Origin: Alphaproteobacteria bacterium
Lineage (GTDB): Bacteria > Myxococcota_A > UBA796 > UBA2385
Assembly (NCBI GenBank): GCA_020632755.1
Contig: JACKEY010000019.1
Location: 39,650 to 103,649, forward strand
DNA length: 64,000 nt
Reading direction: 5' to 3'
Positions within the stretch are counted from its first letter, which is position 1; each line of letters begins with the position of its first letter. Of this stretch, positions 22,057-30,529 are shown one piece after another. The translations under genes were made by a program, and so were the position numbers. Under the pieces are notes generated by a model. The model did no database searches. It worked only from the letters and a program-made list of their open reading frames with translations, and was not told the DNA's origin.

Positions 22057-22562
22057 GCGCCCTCCTCCGCGACCAGGGCGAAGGCCACCTGGGCCCGCGC
22101 GTGGCGGACGTCGACTTCCGAGCACTGCAGCAGCTGGGACAGGGTCCCCGCCGGGCAGTGGAAGAAGACGTCGAGCAGGTAGACCACGCGAAGCTCCGCG
22201 GGCACCGCCCGCAGCCGGGCGGCCAGCTGCGCGCGGGGCGGTGGACCGGTGTGCGCCGGCACGTCGATGTCGATGCCATCGAGGGGCGCGAGTTCCAGCC
22301 GCTGCTGGAGCCGCCGGTAGACCAGCGACGAGACGTGGCAGCAGAGCGACACGTCCGGCGCGAAGCCCCGGCAGGCCAGCGAGAGCGCCCCGTGCACGTC
22401 CTGGAGCAGCGACAGGGCCTGGGCGCGGTCGTCGGCCATGGCGTTGCACAGCGACCAGATCGGCCGCTGCCACTGCGCCCACAGCTCGTCGAAGGCAGCG
22501 GGCTCCCCCTGGCGCAGGCGCTGCACCAGTCGCGCGTCGGCGAGGGACACGGGGGAGGTCAT
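22053..22562 (-). CDS. ECF-type RNA polymerase sigma factor
   Basis: This 169-residue protein has a sigma-70 region 2 (LVQRLRQGEPAAFDELWAQW) and region 4 (LRAVPAELRVVYLLDVFFH), the two-domain plan of ECF sigma factors. It is divergent: the region 2.2/2.3 core is weak and several cysteines are present (SLCCHV, CNAM). It overlaps the anti-sigma gene by 4 nt. Only 10 nt separate its ATG (22562) from the stop of the upstream radical SAM gene, so the three are probably one transcript. Targets cannot be read from this window. Confidence 0.82.
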   Translation of the reverse strand: MTSPVSLADARLVQRLRQGEPAAFDELWAQWQRPIWSLCNAMADDRAQALSLLQDVHGALSLACRGFAPDVSLCCHVSSLVYRRLQQRLELAPLDGIDIDVPAHTGPPPRAQLAARLRAVPAELRVVYLLDVFFHCPAGTLSQLLQCSEVDVRHARAQVAFALVAEEGA

Positions 22563-22572
22563 GCCCAGCGGT

Positions 22573-23931
22573 CTATCGGGTCACGCTGGCGTAGGTGTTG
22601 CCCGTGGCTTCCTTCCAGCGGCGCCGCACGTCGTACAGGCTCTTGGCGGTGTGCTGCCAGCCGGTGACCAGGTGCTGGATGCCGCCCGGGTTCCAGTAGG
22701 CGGCCTCGATGAGGTCGTGATCCTCGGGGATCATGCCGCTCTCGCGCGCGAGCTCGGCCAGCCGGGTGTGCGGGTAGATCCGGATGGGGTTCATCATCAA
22801 CAGCGTGAACATCCGCAGCTGCCCGCGCAGCTGGATCTTGGCGTGCAGCAGGAACTTGAAGATGGCCATCAGGCTGCGCACGTCTTCACCCGGCGAGTTC
22901 AGGAAGAAGCTGTACTCGACGTCCATGCCGTGCTTCTTCGCGATGTCGACGGTGTAGAGCATGTCCTCGTAGCGGAAGTTCTTGTCCAGGTTCTTGAGCA
23001 TACGGTCGTCGACGTGGTCGGGGCTGAACGACAGCAGCCCGCAGCCGGCCCGCTTGAGCCACACCATCAGCTCGTCGGGCAGGGTGTTGCGGTGCTCGTT
23101 GAACCACGCCGACCACGCGACCTCGAGCCGCCGGTCGACGATCTCCTGGCAGATCTCGATGCTGTGCTTGACCGGGATGTTGAAGATCTGGTCGCAGAAG
23201 AACATCTGCTGCACGCCGTGATCCTCGACCAGTTCCTGCATCTCGTCGACCACGTCCTTCGCCGAGCGCATCCGGACCTGGTGGCCCAGCAGGTAGGTGT
23301 CGCTGCAGTGGATGCAGCGCAGCGCGCAGCCGCGCTTGGACTGCACGCCCACGCTGACGAAGCTGCTGGCCAGGTAGGGCGCGTGGTCGACCAGATCGCG
23401 CCGCGGGTGCCGCAGGCTCTTGAAGTCGAGCTTCTCGCGGTAGCCGGTGAACTTGATCTCGCGGCTCTGGGGGTCCCGGTACCAGACGCCCTGGACGTCC
23501 CAGGGGCGGTCGAGCTTCTCGAGCAGCTCGGGGAAGGACTCCTCGCTCTCGCCCCAGCAGCCCATGTCGATCGCGGGCAGCCGGGTCATCATCGCCTCGC
23601 TGTACAGCGAGAAGGCGGTGCCGCCGGCGACGACCTTGATGCCCGGCACGCGCTGCTTCACGAACTCGATCGCTTCCGCCTGGGGCTGGAAGTCGTCGGT
23701 GTGCACGCCGGGCATGGCGACCTTCATGTTCCGCAGGCTGATGCCGACGACGTCCGGCTTGAACCGGTCGAGGGCCTGCCCGAAGGGCGTGTAGGGGTCG
23801 TCCCGGTGCAGGTTCAGGTCGAAGATCTCGACCTCGTGCCCATCGAGGTGGGCAGCCAGGTAGGCCAGGCCGATCGGGTACACCAGCTCCATGTCGAGGG
23901 CGGTGAAGGCCTGGACGAGCAGCACGCGCAT
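22573..23931 (-). CDS. B12-binding-domain radical SAM protein
   Basis: The 452-residue protein has an N-terminal cobalamin-binding-like domain (MRVLLVQAFTALDMEL, IFDLNLHRDDPYTPFG, VVAGGTAFSLY). A radical SAM core follows, with the cluster ligands C202-x3-C206-x2-C209. HSPGEDVRS-like LNSPGEDVRSL and ISLRNMKVAMPGVHTDD are typical of class B radical SAM enzymes that methylate or rearrange carbon atoms in lipids or natural products. The reaction here is unknown. It is the first gene of a likely operon with an ECF sigma/anti-sigma pair, so its product may be part of a stress response. ATG 23931. Confidence 0.85.
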   Translation of the reverse strand: MRVLLVQAFTALDMELVYPIGLAYLAAHLDGHEVEIFDLNLHRDDPYTPFGQALDRFKPDVVGISLRNMKVAMPGVHTDDFQPQAEAIEFVKQRVPGIKVVAGGTAFSLYSEAMMTRLPAIDMGCWGESEESFPELLEKLDRPWDVQGVWYRDPQSREIKFTGYREKLDFKSLRHPRRDLVDHAPYLASSFVSVGVQSKRGCALRCIHCSDTYLLGHQVRMRSAKDVVDEMQELVEDHGVQQMFFCDQIFNIPVKHSIEICQEIVDRRLEVAWSAWFNEHRNTLPDELMVWLKRAGCGLLSFSPDHVDDRMLKNLDKNFRYEDMLYTVDIAKKHGMDVEYSFFLNSPGEDVRSLMAIFKFLLHAKIQLRGQLRMFTLLMMNPIRIYPHTRLAELARESGMIPEDHDLIEAAYWNPGGIQHLVTGWQHTAKSLYDVRRRWKEATGNTYASVTR

Positions 23932-24045
23932 GGGGGCTCACGGAGGCAGGAGGAGGAGCCGCTCGGGCTCGGACGCTTCGACCATAGCCGCCCCCCGGCA
24001 GGGTGAGGAGGGGGGACCCGGGCCGAGCGGCCTTCCGGGAGGCGC

Positions 24046-25281
24046 TCAGTAGCCGCGCTGATCGTTGGGAACCGGAGGTCCCTTGGGGAATTCCAGCAGC
24101 TCCCAGGTCACGAACAGCCGGGGAGGCCGATCCAGCACCGGCTCGAGGGCGACGCCCACGGTGGCGTGGGTGCAGGTCTCGCAGAGCAGGGTGCGGCGGT
24201 GGGCGGGCGAGTCGACGACCAGGGCCATCGCCTCGGCCGCGGTCGGTGCGACGGCGACGGCCTGGTGGTGGAAGGCGGCGGGGTAGGCCCAGGTCCGGGC
24301 CCGGGCCGCGACCCCCGCGGTGATGCCTTCGATGGTGTGGCTGGCGCGGCCGGTGCTGGCCATCAGAGCCGAGTGCTCGCGAACCAGCGGCTCGAAGGTG
24401 GCGAACCACTGCAGCGGCGGCAGGCCGTGCGTGGCGCGCAGGCGGTTGAGGTCCCCGAACAGGACCCGCTCGGCGTCCATCGGGTTCTCGACGCCCGGGG
24501 TCCCGGCCTGGAGCGGGGGCAGCCGCTCGGGCTCGCTGTCGACCCACAGGCTGAACAGCAGCGCGACCTCGACCCGATCGTCGGCCTGGGCGACCACCTC
24601 GATGCGCCACTCGCCCGGGGTGTGGAAGCGGTCGACCCAGCGGGTCAGCGACGGGGTGATGGGGATCTCCTCGACGGGGCCGACGGGCGGCGCCAGGAAC
24701 AAGCGCAGCTCGGCGTGGGCCAGGGCCGGATCGATGAGCTCGACGCGCACGGGCAGCTGCGCGTCCAGGTCCAGCCGCATCGGGATGGGGTCGAGCCGCG
24801 CGACCCGGCGCGCCCAGGCGACGATCCACATGGCCGTGCCGTCTTCGAAGCGGCGCACGGCCAGGCCGACGTCGACGGGCTGGCCGCGGGTGGCGGCGGC
24901 GATCTCGGCGGCGACGTCGACGGGCAGCCCTCCGCCCGTCAAGGCGCGGGTGAACCGGGCCTGGCCTGGGTAGCCGGCGCGCGCGGCGACCCCGGCGGCG
25001 CTGGCGGCGTCGATGCGGCCGCCCCGATCGACGTGGAGCGCCAGCAAGCGCGAGGCGGCGTCGGCGAGCCCCTGGTCCCAGCCGCTGCCGTCGATCTGCT
25101 CGACCAGCCACGCGGCGTCGGCGTCCGGCGCGTCGAAGACCGGCCGCTGGCGCACCTCGGGGATGCCCGCAGCCCGTGCGGCGAGCGAGTCGCCGGGGCG
25201 GACCCAGGTGTCCTGCTTGCCGGCGGAACAGGCCAGCAGCAGGGGCAGGAGCAGGACGGCGGCGGGGGGCAGACAGGTCAT
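24046..25281 (-). CDS. CAP-domain lipoprotein
   Basis: The 411-residue protein starts MTCLPPAAVLLLPLLLACSAG, a lipoprotein signal with Cys18. The first 270 residues or so are an unassigned Ala/Asp-rich region with a beta-sandwich-like segment (VRVELIDPALAHAELRLFL). The C-terminal 140 residues form a CAP/SCP domain: LFGDLNRLRATHGLPPLQW, VREHSALMASTGRASH with the family's histidine pair, and LVVDSPAHRRTLLCETC. CAP proteins are secreted; some bind lipids or sterols. The frame is open further upstream, but ATG 25281 gives the signal. It is 13 bp after its paralogue at 25295-26401. Confidence 0.82.
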   Translation of the reverse strand: MTCLPPAAVLLLPLLLACSAGKQDTWVRPGDSLAARAAGIPEVRQRPVFDAPDADAAWLVEQIDGSGWDQGLADAASRLLALHVDRGGRIDAASAAGVAARAGYPGQARFTRALTGGGLPVDVAAEIAAATRGQPVDVGLAVRRFEDGTAMWIVAWARRVARLDPIPMRLDLDAQLPVRVELIDPALAHAELRLFLAPPVGPVEEIPITPSLTRWVDRFHTPGEWRIEVVAQADDRVEVALLFSLWVDSEPERLPPLQAGTPGVENPMDAERVLFGDLNRLRATHGLPPLQWFATFEPLVREHSALMASTGRASHTIEGITAGVAARARTWAYPAAFHHQAVAVAPTAAEAMALVVDSPAHRRTLLCETCTHATVGVALEPVLDRPPRLFVTWELLEFPKGPPVPNDQRGY

Positions 25282-25294
25282 CGCGGCCGCATCT

Positions 25295-26401
25295 TCACTC
25301 ACTGGCCAGGCTGGCGACCACCGTGACCCCGTCCGTCTCGACACGGGTGGCCACCCCCACCAGCCGGTGGCCGGGGGCCAGCAGGGCCGCACGCCCCGTG
25401 GCCGAGCGCATCAGCGCGTCGACGCAGGCGACCGGGGTGCGCCCGCGGCACCACACCTGGTCGGCGCTCCCGCCGACGAAGCCCGCGCTCCGCAGGCGCT
25501 CGACGTTGCGCGCGTGGTCCCAGACGCCATCGACGACCTCCTGCAGCGGGGCGTCGGACAGGGTGTGCAGGGTCGGGTCCTCTCGCGGGACCGGCAGATC
25601 GAAGGCCAGACGCACGTCCTCGATCGCGACCAGCACCCGATCCCGGGCGTCGGCGGGGCTCACGGCCGCCTCGCCGGGCGCCTCGAGCACGGGGGCGGTG
25701 GGCATCACCATGCCGACGTGCAGCGGGACGCCGAGCATCCCCGTGCCTCCCCTCACCTCCAGCCACCACTCCCCGACCTCGCCCAGCGGACTGGACACGG
25801 GGCCCACGCCCGAGCGCGTCTGGCCGGTCGGCGAGACCAGCGTCCACTGCAGGCCGCCGGCGAGCTCGACCGCCAGCCGATCGCCCAGGTCGTGCTGGCG
25901 CGGGAAGGACGGCACGCCCGCCACGGGCCGACCGACGATGCCGACCCAGCGGTCCTGCTCGCCCACCCGGGCGCGGGTCAGGCCGACCTGGTCGCCGGGC
26001 CGCCGCAGGGCATCGAGCTCGCCGCGGATCGCGGTCGGCAGCTCGGCGGGGCCGGTGGTCTCGGTGGCCACGCCGACCAGGGCGTAGGGGTAGCCGGCGC
26101 GCCAGGCGGCGAGCCGCGCATCGGACATGGTCAGCACGTCCGTGTTGACCGCGAGCGCGCCGGCCGCGCCGGACAGCGCCTCGTCCCAGGGCAGCTCGCC
26201 CACGGCCAGGGCGACGATGGGGTCCGGCGGAGGGCCGCCCCCCGTGGCGTAGACGGGCGCCTCGGCCGCGGGCAGCACCGGCAGCATCTCCGCCAGGTCC
26301 TGGGTGTCCGGGACGTGGGGCTTCTTCCCACCACAGCCCGCCAGGGTCGCGAGCAGCGCCAGCACGATGATTCCTGGCGACGACGCGGTTCCTGGCGACA
26401 C
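25295..26401 (-). CDS. Paralogue of the CAP-domain lipoprotein lacking the histidine pair
   Basis: The protein has about 368 residues with a lipoprotein signal ending LALLATLAGC. Its layout follows the next gene: matching segments include WDEALSGAAGALAV versus WDQGLADAASRLLAL and GDQVGLTRARVGEQDRWVGI versus GQPVDVGLAVRRFEDGTAMWI. The C-terminal part (VLVAIEDVRLAFDLPVP, ATGRAALLAPGHRLVGVAT) aligns with the CAP domain but has lost its central His residues. The start is uncertain. GTG 26401 gives a 23-residue signal without a positive charge; GTG 26449 adds a Lys/Arg-bearing extension. It is probably co-transcribed with its sister. Confidence 0.65.
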   Translation of the reverse strand: MSPGTASSPGIIVLALLATLAGCGGKKPHVPDTQDLAEMLPVLPAAEAPVYATGGGPPPDPIVALAVGELPWDEALSGAAGALAVNTDVLTMSDARLAAWRAGYPYALVGVATETTGPAELPTAIRGELDALRRPGDQVGLTRARVGEQDRWVGIVGRPVAGVPSFPRQHDLGDRLAVELAGGLQWTLVSPTGQTRSGVGPVSSPLGEVGEWWLEVRGGTGMLGVPLHVGMVMPTAPVLEAPGEAAVSPADARDRVLVAIEDVRLAFDLPVPREDPTLHTLSDAPLQEVVDGVWDHARNVERLRSAGFVGGSADQVWCRGRTPVACVDALMRSATGRAALLAPGHRLVGVATRVETDGVTVVASLASE

Positions 26402-26562
26402 TGGGCCGGGCACGGGGCCTCCGGGGCGGGCGGGTGCGCCTTGCTTCACACCGCGCCCGCCGAAGGTCAAGCAATGCAGGTGGCGCGGGCCCGTAGGGCA
26501 GGCGCGCACGGTACAGTCGCCGGACCCGCAACCCACCGCTGCCGTTCCCAGGAGCCCCGACG

Positions 26563-27390
26563 ATGGGCATGGACTTCGACGCCGCCTTCGACCCCTTCCG
26601 CGCCCTGCGCCACGGCATGGAGGCCTTCAAGCGCGAGCCGGCGCCCGTGATCGCGGCGGGCTTCTTGATGTTCCTGCTCGATGCCTGCCAGGGCCAGGGC
26701 AACCGGGTGCAGAACCCGCCGCAGGGCACCGGGATGGACGAGGAGATGGCGATGGTCTTCCTGGCCATCGCCTGCTTCGCCTGCGGCCTGGGGCTGGTCG
26801 TCTTCGCGATCAAGGCCTTCGTCGAGCCCGGCGCCTGGCGCGTCGGCGCGCGGATGACCCAGGACGGCACCAGCGGCATGGACGTGCTGTTCAGCGGCAA
26901 GGACGCGTGGCTGCCGATGCTCGGCTACAAGCTGCTGATGGGCGTCATCCTGCTGGGCGTCTTCGTGGTGTCCGCCGCGCCCGGCGGCGGCCTGCTGGCG
27001 CTCGGCGCCCTGCCCGCGATGGACGGCGGCGGCGAGCCCAACGTGCCCCTGCTGGCCGCTGGCGTGTTCCTGATCGCGCTCATCGCGCTGCCTGTCACCA
27101 TCTACGTGACCCTGGGCCTGCAGCTCGGGAACCTGGCGATCAGCCTGGACGGCGTCGGCACGATGGAAGCGCTGGACCGCAGCTGGACGATGGCCAAGGG
27201 CAACCGCTTCCGGCTGTTCTGGTTCAACCTGGTCCACAGCTTCGTCGGCTTCGCCGGCTTCATGCTCTGCTGCGTCGGCGCGATCCCCGCCCGCGGGCTC
27301 ATCATCTGCTCGACCGCCAACGCCTACCTGATGTTCACGCGCGAAGACTACGAGGACATGCAGCTGGTCAAGGAGATCGGCGCCTACTGA
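26563..27390 (+). CDS. Hypothetical multi-pass membrane protein
   Basis: The protein has 275 residues with about five hydrophobic segments: near 27-40, 64-90, 125-142, 160-190 and 225-260. The first 25 residues are cytoplasmic and charged. The segment LGLQLGNLAISLDGVGTMEALDRSWTMAKGN followed by a membrane pair resembles the GxxxALxxSWxLxxGN motif of DUF975/GdpD-like integral membrane proteins. No catalytic residues were seen. AGGAG stands 8 nt before the ATG at 26563; Met3 is an alternative start. Confidence 0.75.
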   Translation: MGMDFDAAFDPFRALRHGMEAFKREPAPVIAAGFLMFLLDACQGQGNRVQNPPQGTGMDEEMAMVFLAIACFACGLGLVVFAIKAFVEPGAWRVGARMTQDGTSGMDVLFSGKDAWLPMLGYKLLMGVILLGVFVVSAAPGGGLLALGALPAMDGGGEPNVPLLAAGVFLIALIALPVTIYVTLGLQLGNLAISLDGVGTMEALDRSWTMAKGNRFRLFWFNLVHSFVGFAGFMLCCVGAIPARGLIICSTANAYLMFTREDYEDMQLVKEIGAY

Positions 27391-27443
27391 GCCCGGCGCC
27401 CGCATTGTCCCTCTCCTGCAACGGTGACGTTTGCGGGATGGTG

Positions 27444-27472
27444 TTGGACTTGCGGCGGGTCGGGCTTAGAGA
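27444..27472 (+). promoter_or_regulatory. Putative promoter of the small exported protein gene
   Basis: TTGGAC (27444-27449) and TAGAGA (27467-27472) are separated by 17 bp, the standard sigma-70 distance. The -10 end is only 6 nt before the ATG at 27479, so the mRNA would be nearly leaderless. Weak sequence match; low confidence. Confidence 0.3.
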
Positions 27473-27478
27473 GGCGCC

Positions 27479-27874
27479 ATGAAGATCAAGGTCTCCCCCC
27501 TCGTCGTCGCCGCCGCCATGGGCCTCCTGGGTCCTGCCGCGCTCGCTGACGACGACGACCGCGAGCAGGACGGCATCGCCGGCGTGTGGAAGAAGCACGG
27601 CGACGCGGCCCCCTCCTCGACCATCGCCCCCCTCGGCACGACCATCGAAGTGATCCCCTTCGAAGATCGCGTCTTGCTCGATGACGGCGTGGGCGGCGCC
27701 CAGGGCGAGTGGACCCACGCCGACCAGGGCCCCGCCATGCAGACCCTCTGCGTGGACGGCTCCAAGGTGACGCGCACCTTCCGGGTCGACGGCGACATGC
27801 TGGCCGTGCACACCACGGTGGGCAGCGCCGACGACCAGCGCAGCTGGACCGAGACCTTCGTCCGCACCGCCTGA
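27479..27874 (+). CDS. Small exported hypothetical protein
   Basis: The 131-residue protein has a signal peptide MKIKVSPLVVAAAMGLLGPAALA, cleaved about residue 23. The mature part starts DDDDREQD and contains IAGVWKK, CVDGSKVTRTFRVDGDMLAVHTTVG and SWTETFVRTA, a lipocalin-like pattern of short strands (GxW near the start). It is probably a small periplasmic or secreted beta-barrel domain. No family can be named. It precedes the GH31 gene by 55 bp. Confidence 0.65.
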   Translation: MKIKVSPLVVAAAMGLLGPAALADDDDREQDGIAGVWKKHGDAAPSSTIAPLGTTIEVIPFEDRVLLDDGVGGAQGEWTHADQGPAMQTLCVDGSKVTRTFRVDGDMLAVHTTVGSADDQRSWTETFVRTA

Positions 27875-27929
27875 CGCGGCGGACGGCTCGAGTCCCGGCT
27901 ACAACGGCCCCGATGCTCCGGAGGCCGTC

Positions 27930-30218
27930 GTGTCCCTCGTCCTCGCTTCGCTGCTGCTGGTGGGCTGCAAGCCCACCGATGTGGCCCTGGGCGACTTCGT
28001 CGTCACCTTCGATCGCGACGGCGGCGCGCTGGCGGTCGACCGCAAGGGCCAGACCATCGTCACGGTGACCGAGCTGGCCATCGGCAACGGCGCGTCCACC
28101 ATCGAGCACCAGGTCGGCAGCTACCTGTTCGACGACAACGAGACCGCCTGGCAGCCCGGCGACGGCCTGGACCCGCTGCGGGTCGAGGACGATGTCTTCC
28201 TGGTCGCCGACCTGCTGAGCGGGGACCGCCCGATCGCCGTGCTCGAGGCGTGGACCCCGGGAGAGGACCTGCTGGTCCTGCACCTGACGCCCTACGCCGA
28301 CGCCGGAGAGGTCGATCGCGTGCGGGCCACCATGGCCTGCGCCGGCGGCACCGCCTTCCTGGGAGCGGGCGGCCACCAGCAGGACGTGGACCACGGCGGC
28401 GAGGCCTTCCGGCTGTGGGTGAGCGAGCCCGGCATCGGCAAGGTCGACGACGACGACCCGCCGGACGACTGGTTCCTGACGGGCACGCGCCACGCCGCCA
28501 GCCACCCGGTGCCCTGGGTGCTGCGGCCGGAGATCCCGGTCGGCGTCGGCGTGCAGACCGGCGGCGCGGTCGACCTGGACCTGTGCGCCAGCGACCCGGA
28601 CCAGTGGTCGATGACCGCCTGGGACCAGGAGCTCACCCTGACCATCACGGCGGGCGACGACCCGGTCGACGTCATCGAGCGCCAGGTCCGCGCGACCGGC
28701 GGCGTGAAGCTCCCGGGGGACGTGGCCTTCGGGCCGTGGAACGACGGCATCAAGGGCCGGGACGCCGTGCTGGCCATCGCCACCGCCCTGCGCGAGGCGG
28801 GCGCTCCGACGGGCCTGATGTGGACCGAGGACTGGAAGGGCGCCGAGGACAACGCCTTCGGCTACCACCTGTCCTTCGACTGGTACCTGGACGAGACGCT
28901 GTACCCGGACCCCGAAGGCATCGTCGAAGCGCTGCACGACCTGGGCTTCGGGTGGCAGGCCTACCTGTCGCCCTTCGTCGGCGTCGACACCGTCGCCTGG
29001 GACGAGACCGCCGACGTCGGCCTGCTGATCCACGACGCGGACGGCGCGCCCTACACGGTGCCGAGCGCGATCATCGAGCCCATCGGCTTCCTGGACCTGA
29101 CCGACCCCGACGCCGCCGCCTGGGCCCAGGACCGGATGGTCGACCTCGTCGACGTCGGCTTCGTCGGCTGGATGGCCGACTTCGCCGAGTGGCTGCCGCC
29201 GGACGCCGTGCTGGACCACGCCGACGCGGTGGACGACCACAACCTGCAGCCCCTGTGGTGGCAGGACATCAACGCGGAGGTGCTCGACCAGGTCGACGAC
29301 GCGGCGTGGTTCGTGCGCAGCGGCTGGACCGGCACGCCCGCCCTGGCCCCGGTGACCTGGGGCGGCGACCAGCGGACCAGCTTCGACACCGACGACGGTT
29401 TCCCGACCGTGGTCGCGATGGGCGCGGGCTACGGCGCCAGCGGCGTGGCGATCTTCGGCCACGACATCGGCGGCTACAGCAGCGTCGGCAACGACCCCAG
29501 CGACAAGGAGCTGTGGTTCCGCTGGGCGTCGCTGGGCGCCTTCTCGCCGATCATGCGGACCCACCACGGCGCGCTGGCCGACGACAACTGGTCCCCCCTG
29601 TCCGACGCCGAGACCACCGCCCACTGGGTGCGCGCGGCCACCTGGCACGCCGAGCTGTTCCCCTACCTGCGCGGCCTGGCGGCCCGGGCCGAGTCCCAGG
29701 GAACGCCGATGCTGCTGCCCCCCGCCCTCGCCTTCGGCGGCGACGACTACGGTCGTGTCGACGCCTGGGCCCTGGGCGACGCGCTGCTGGTCGCCCCGGT
29801 GCTCGAGCGCGGCGTGACCGGCCGCGAGGTCGAGCTGCCGCCTGGCGACTGGTACGACTGGTGGACCGGCGCCGAGGCGCAGTCCGGCTGGGTGGACGCC
29901 GCCCTGGACGAGATCCCCGTGTTCGTGCCCTCCGGCAGCCTGGTGCCCCTGCTGGCCGAGGCGCCCGAGACCTTCCTGGCCGACCACGACAGCCTGACGA
30001 CCCTCGGTGATGTCGACGGGGCGCGGGTCGTGCGCGTGTTCGGCGGAGGCGGGCGCTTCGTCGAGGCCGACGGCACGACCTACGCCGCGAGCGGGGCCCC
30101 CGACGAAGCCGGTGTGGCCAGCGACACCTTCGCCAGCGGCGAGCTGTCCGTGGGAGGCCTGACCGTGGCGATCAGCGGGACCGTGGAGCGGGCCTACACC
30201 ATCGAGGTGTGGCCCTGA
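27930..30218 (+). CDS. Lipoprotein glycoside hydrolase family 31, YihQ-like clade
   Basis: The 762-residue protein starts at GTG 27930, 6 nt after GGAGG. MSLVLASLLLVGC is a very short lipoprotein signal (Cys13). The GH31 catalytic barrel is complete: nucleophile D417 in GWMADFAEWLP and acid/base D480 in WGGDQ, then GHDIGGYSSVGN and MRTHHGA. These blocks are closest to sulfoquinovosidase (YihQ). The positions that bind the sulfonate in E. coli YihQ (Q288, R301, W304) correspond here to E300, H313 and F316, so an ordinary or altered alpha-glycoside substrate is more likely. C-terminal beta-domains follow (YDWWTGA). The enzyme would act in the periplasm or on the surface. Confidence 0.9.
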   Translation: MSLVLASLLLVGCKPTDVALGDFVVTFDRDGGALAVDRKGQTIVTVTELAIGNGASTIEHQVGSYLFDDNETAWQPGDGLDPLRVEDDVFLVADLLSGDRPIAVLEAWTPGEDLLVLHLTPYADAGEVDRVRATMACAGGTAFLGAGGHQQDVDHGGEAFRLWVSEPGIGKVDDDDPPDDWFLTGTRHAASHPVPWVLRPEIPVGVGVQTGGAVDLDLCASDPDQWSMTAWDQELTLTITAGDDPVDVIERQVRATGGVKLPGDVAFGPWNDGIKGRDAVLAIATALREAGAPTGLMWTEDWKGAEDNAFGYHLSFDWYLDETLYPDPEGIVEALHDLGFGWQAYLSPFVGVDTVAWDETADVGLLIHDADGAPYTVPSAIIEPIGFLDLTDPDAAAWAQDRMVDLVDVGFVGWMADFAEWLPPDAVLDHADAVDDHNLQPLWWQDINAEVLDQVDDAAWFVRSGWTGTPALAPVTWGGDQRTSFDTDDGFPTVVAMGAGYGASGVAIFGHDIGGYSSVGNDPSDKELWFRWASLGAFSPIMRTHHGALADDNWSPLSDAETTAHWVRAATWHAELFPYLRGLAARAESQGTPMLLPPALAFGGDDYGRVDAWALGDALLVAPVLERGVTGREVELPPGDWYDWWTGAEAQSGWVDAALDEIPVFVPSGSLVPLLAEAPETFLADHDSLTTLGDVDGARVVRVFGGGGRFVEADGTTYAASGAPDEAGVASDTFASGELSVGGLTVAISGTVERAYTIEVWP

Positions 30219-30236
30219 GCGAGGGCGGTCCCGAGC

Positions 30237-30416
30237 TCAGGAGCCCAGGGCGGTGCTGACCTTCGTGCTGATGTAGTCGAAGGTCGAGCCCAGGGAGTCG
30301 GCGAAGAAGGTCAGGCTGCCGATGATGAAGGTGCTCACCAGCGTGGCGATCAGCGCGTACTCGATGGAGGTCGCGGCGGACTCGTCGCGGACGAGGCGCT
30401 GAAGGGTCGAGGTCAT
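30237..30416 (-). CDS. Flp-family type IVb pilin (orphan)
   Basis: The 59-residue protein is MTSTLQRLVRDE followed by SAATSIEYALIATLVSTFI and a short C-terminal tail ending TALGS. The ATSIEYALIA block with Glu and Tyr is the Flp pilin signature. The residue before the mature start, normally Gly, is Ala here. ATG 30416 is preferred because GGGGG lies 6 nt upstream; ATG 30422 adds two residues. No tad/cpa assembly genes lie in the window, so secretion and peptidase genes must be elsewhere. Divergent from the amidase at 30530. Confidence 0.82.
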   Translation of the reverse strand: MTSTLQRLVRDESAATSIEYALIATLVSTFIIGSLTFFADSLGSTFDYISTKVSTALGS

Positions 30417-30529
30417 CGTCATCCCCCGGGAGATGGCGGGCGCCTGGGAGGTCGCGGTCCGCAGGCGCACGCAGGGTACTCCTCGCCACGATAACCCGAG
30501 CGCCACCGACCCGCGCCGGGAGACCCGCC

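Noticed and set aside
27930..30218. Sulfoquinovose degradation operon
   Set aside because: No isomerase, kinase, aldolase or transporter genes are adjacent and the sulfonate-binding residues differ.
30237..30416. Tad pilus locus
   Set aside because: Neighbouring genes are a glycosidase and an amidase; no TadA, RcpA or TadV-like gene is present.
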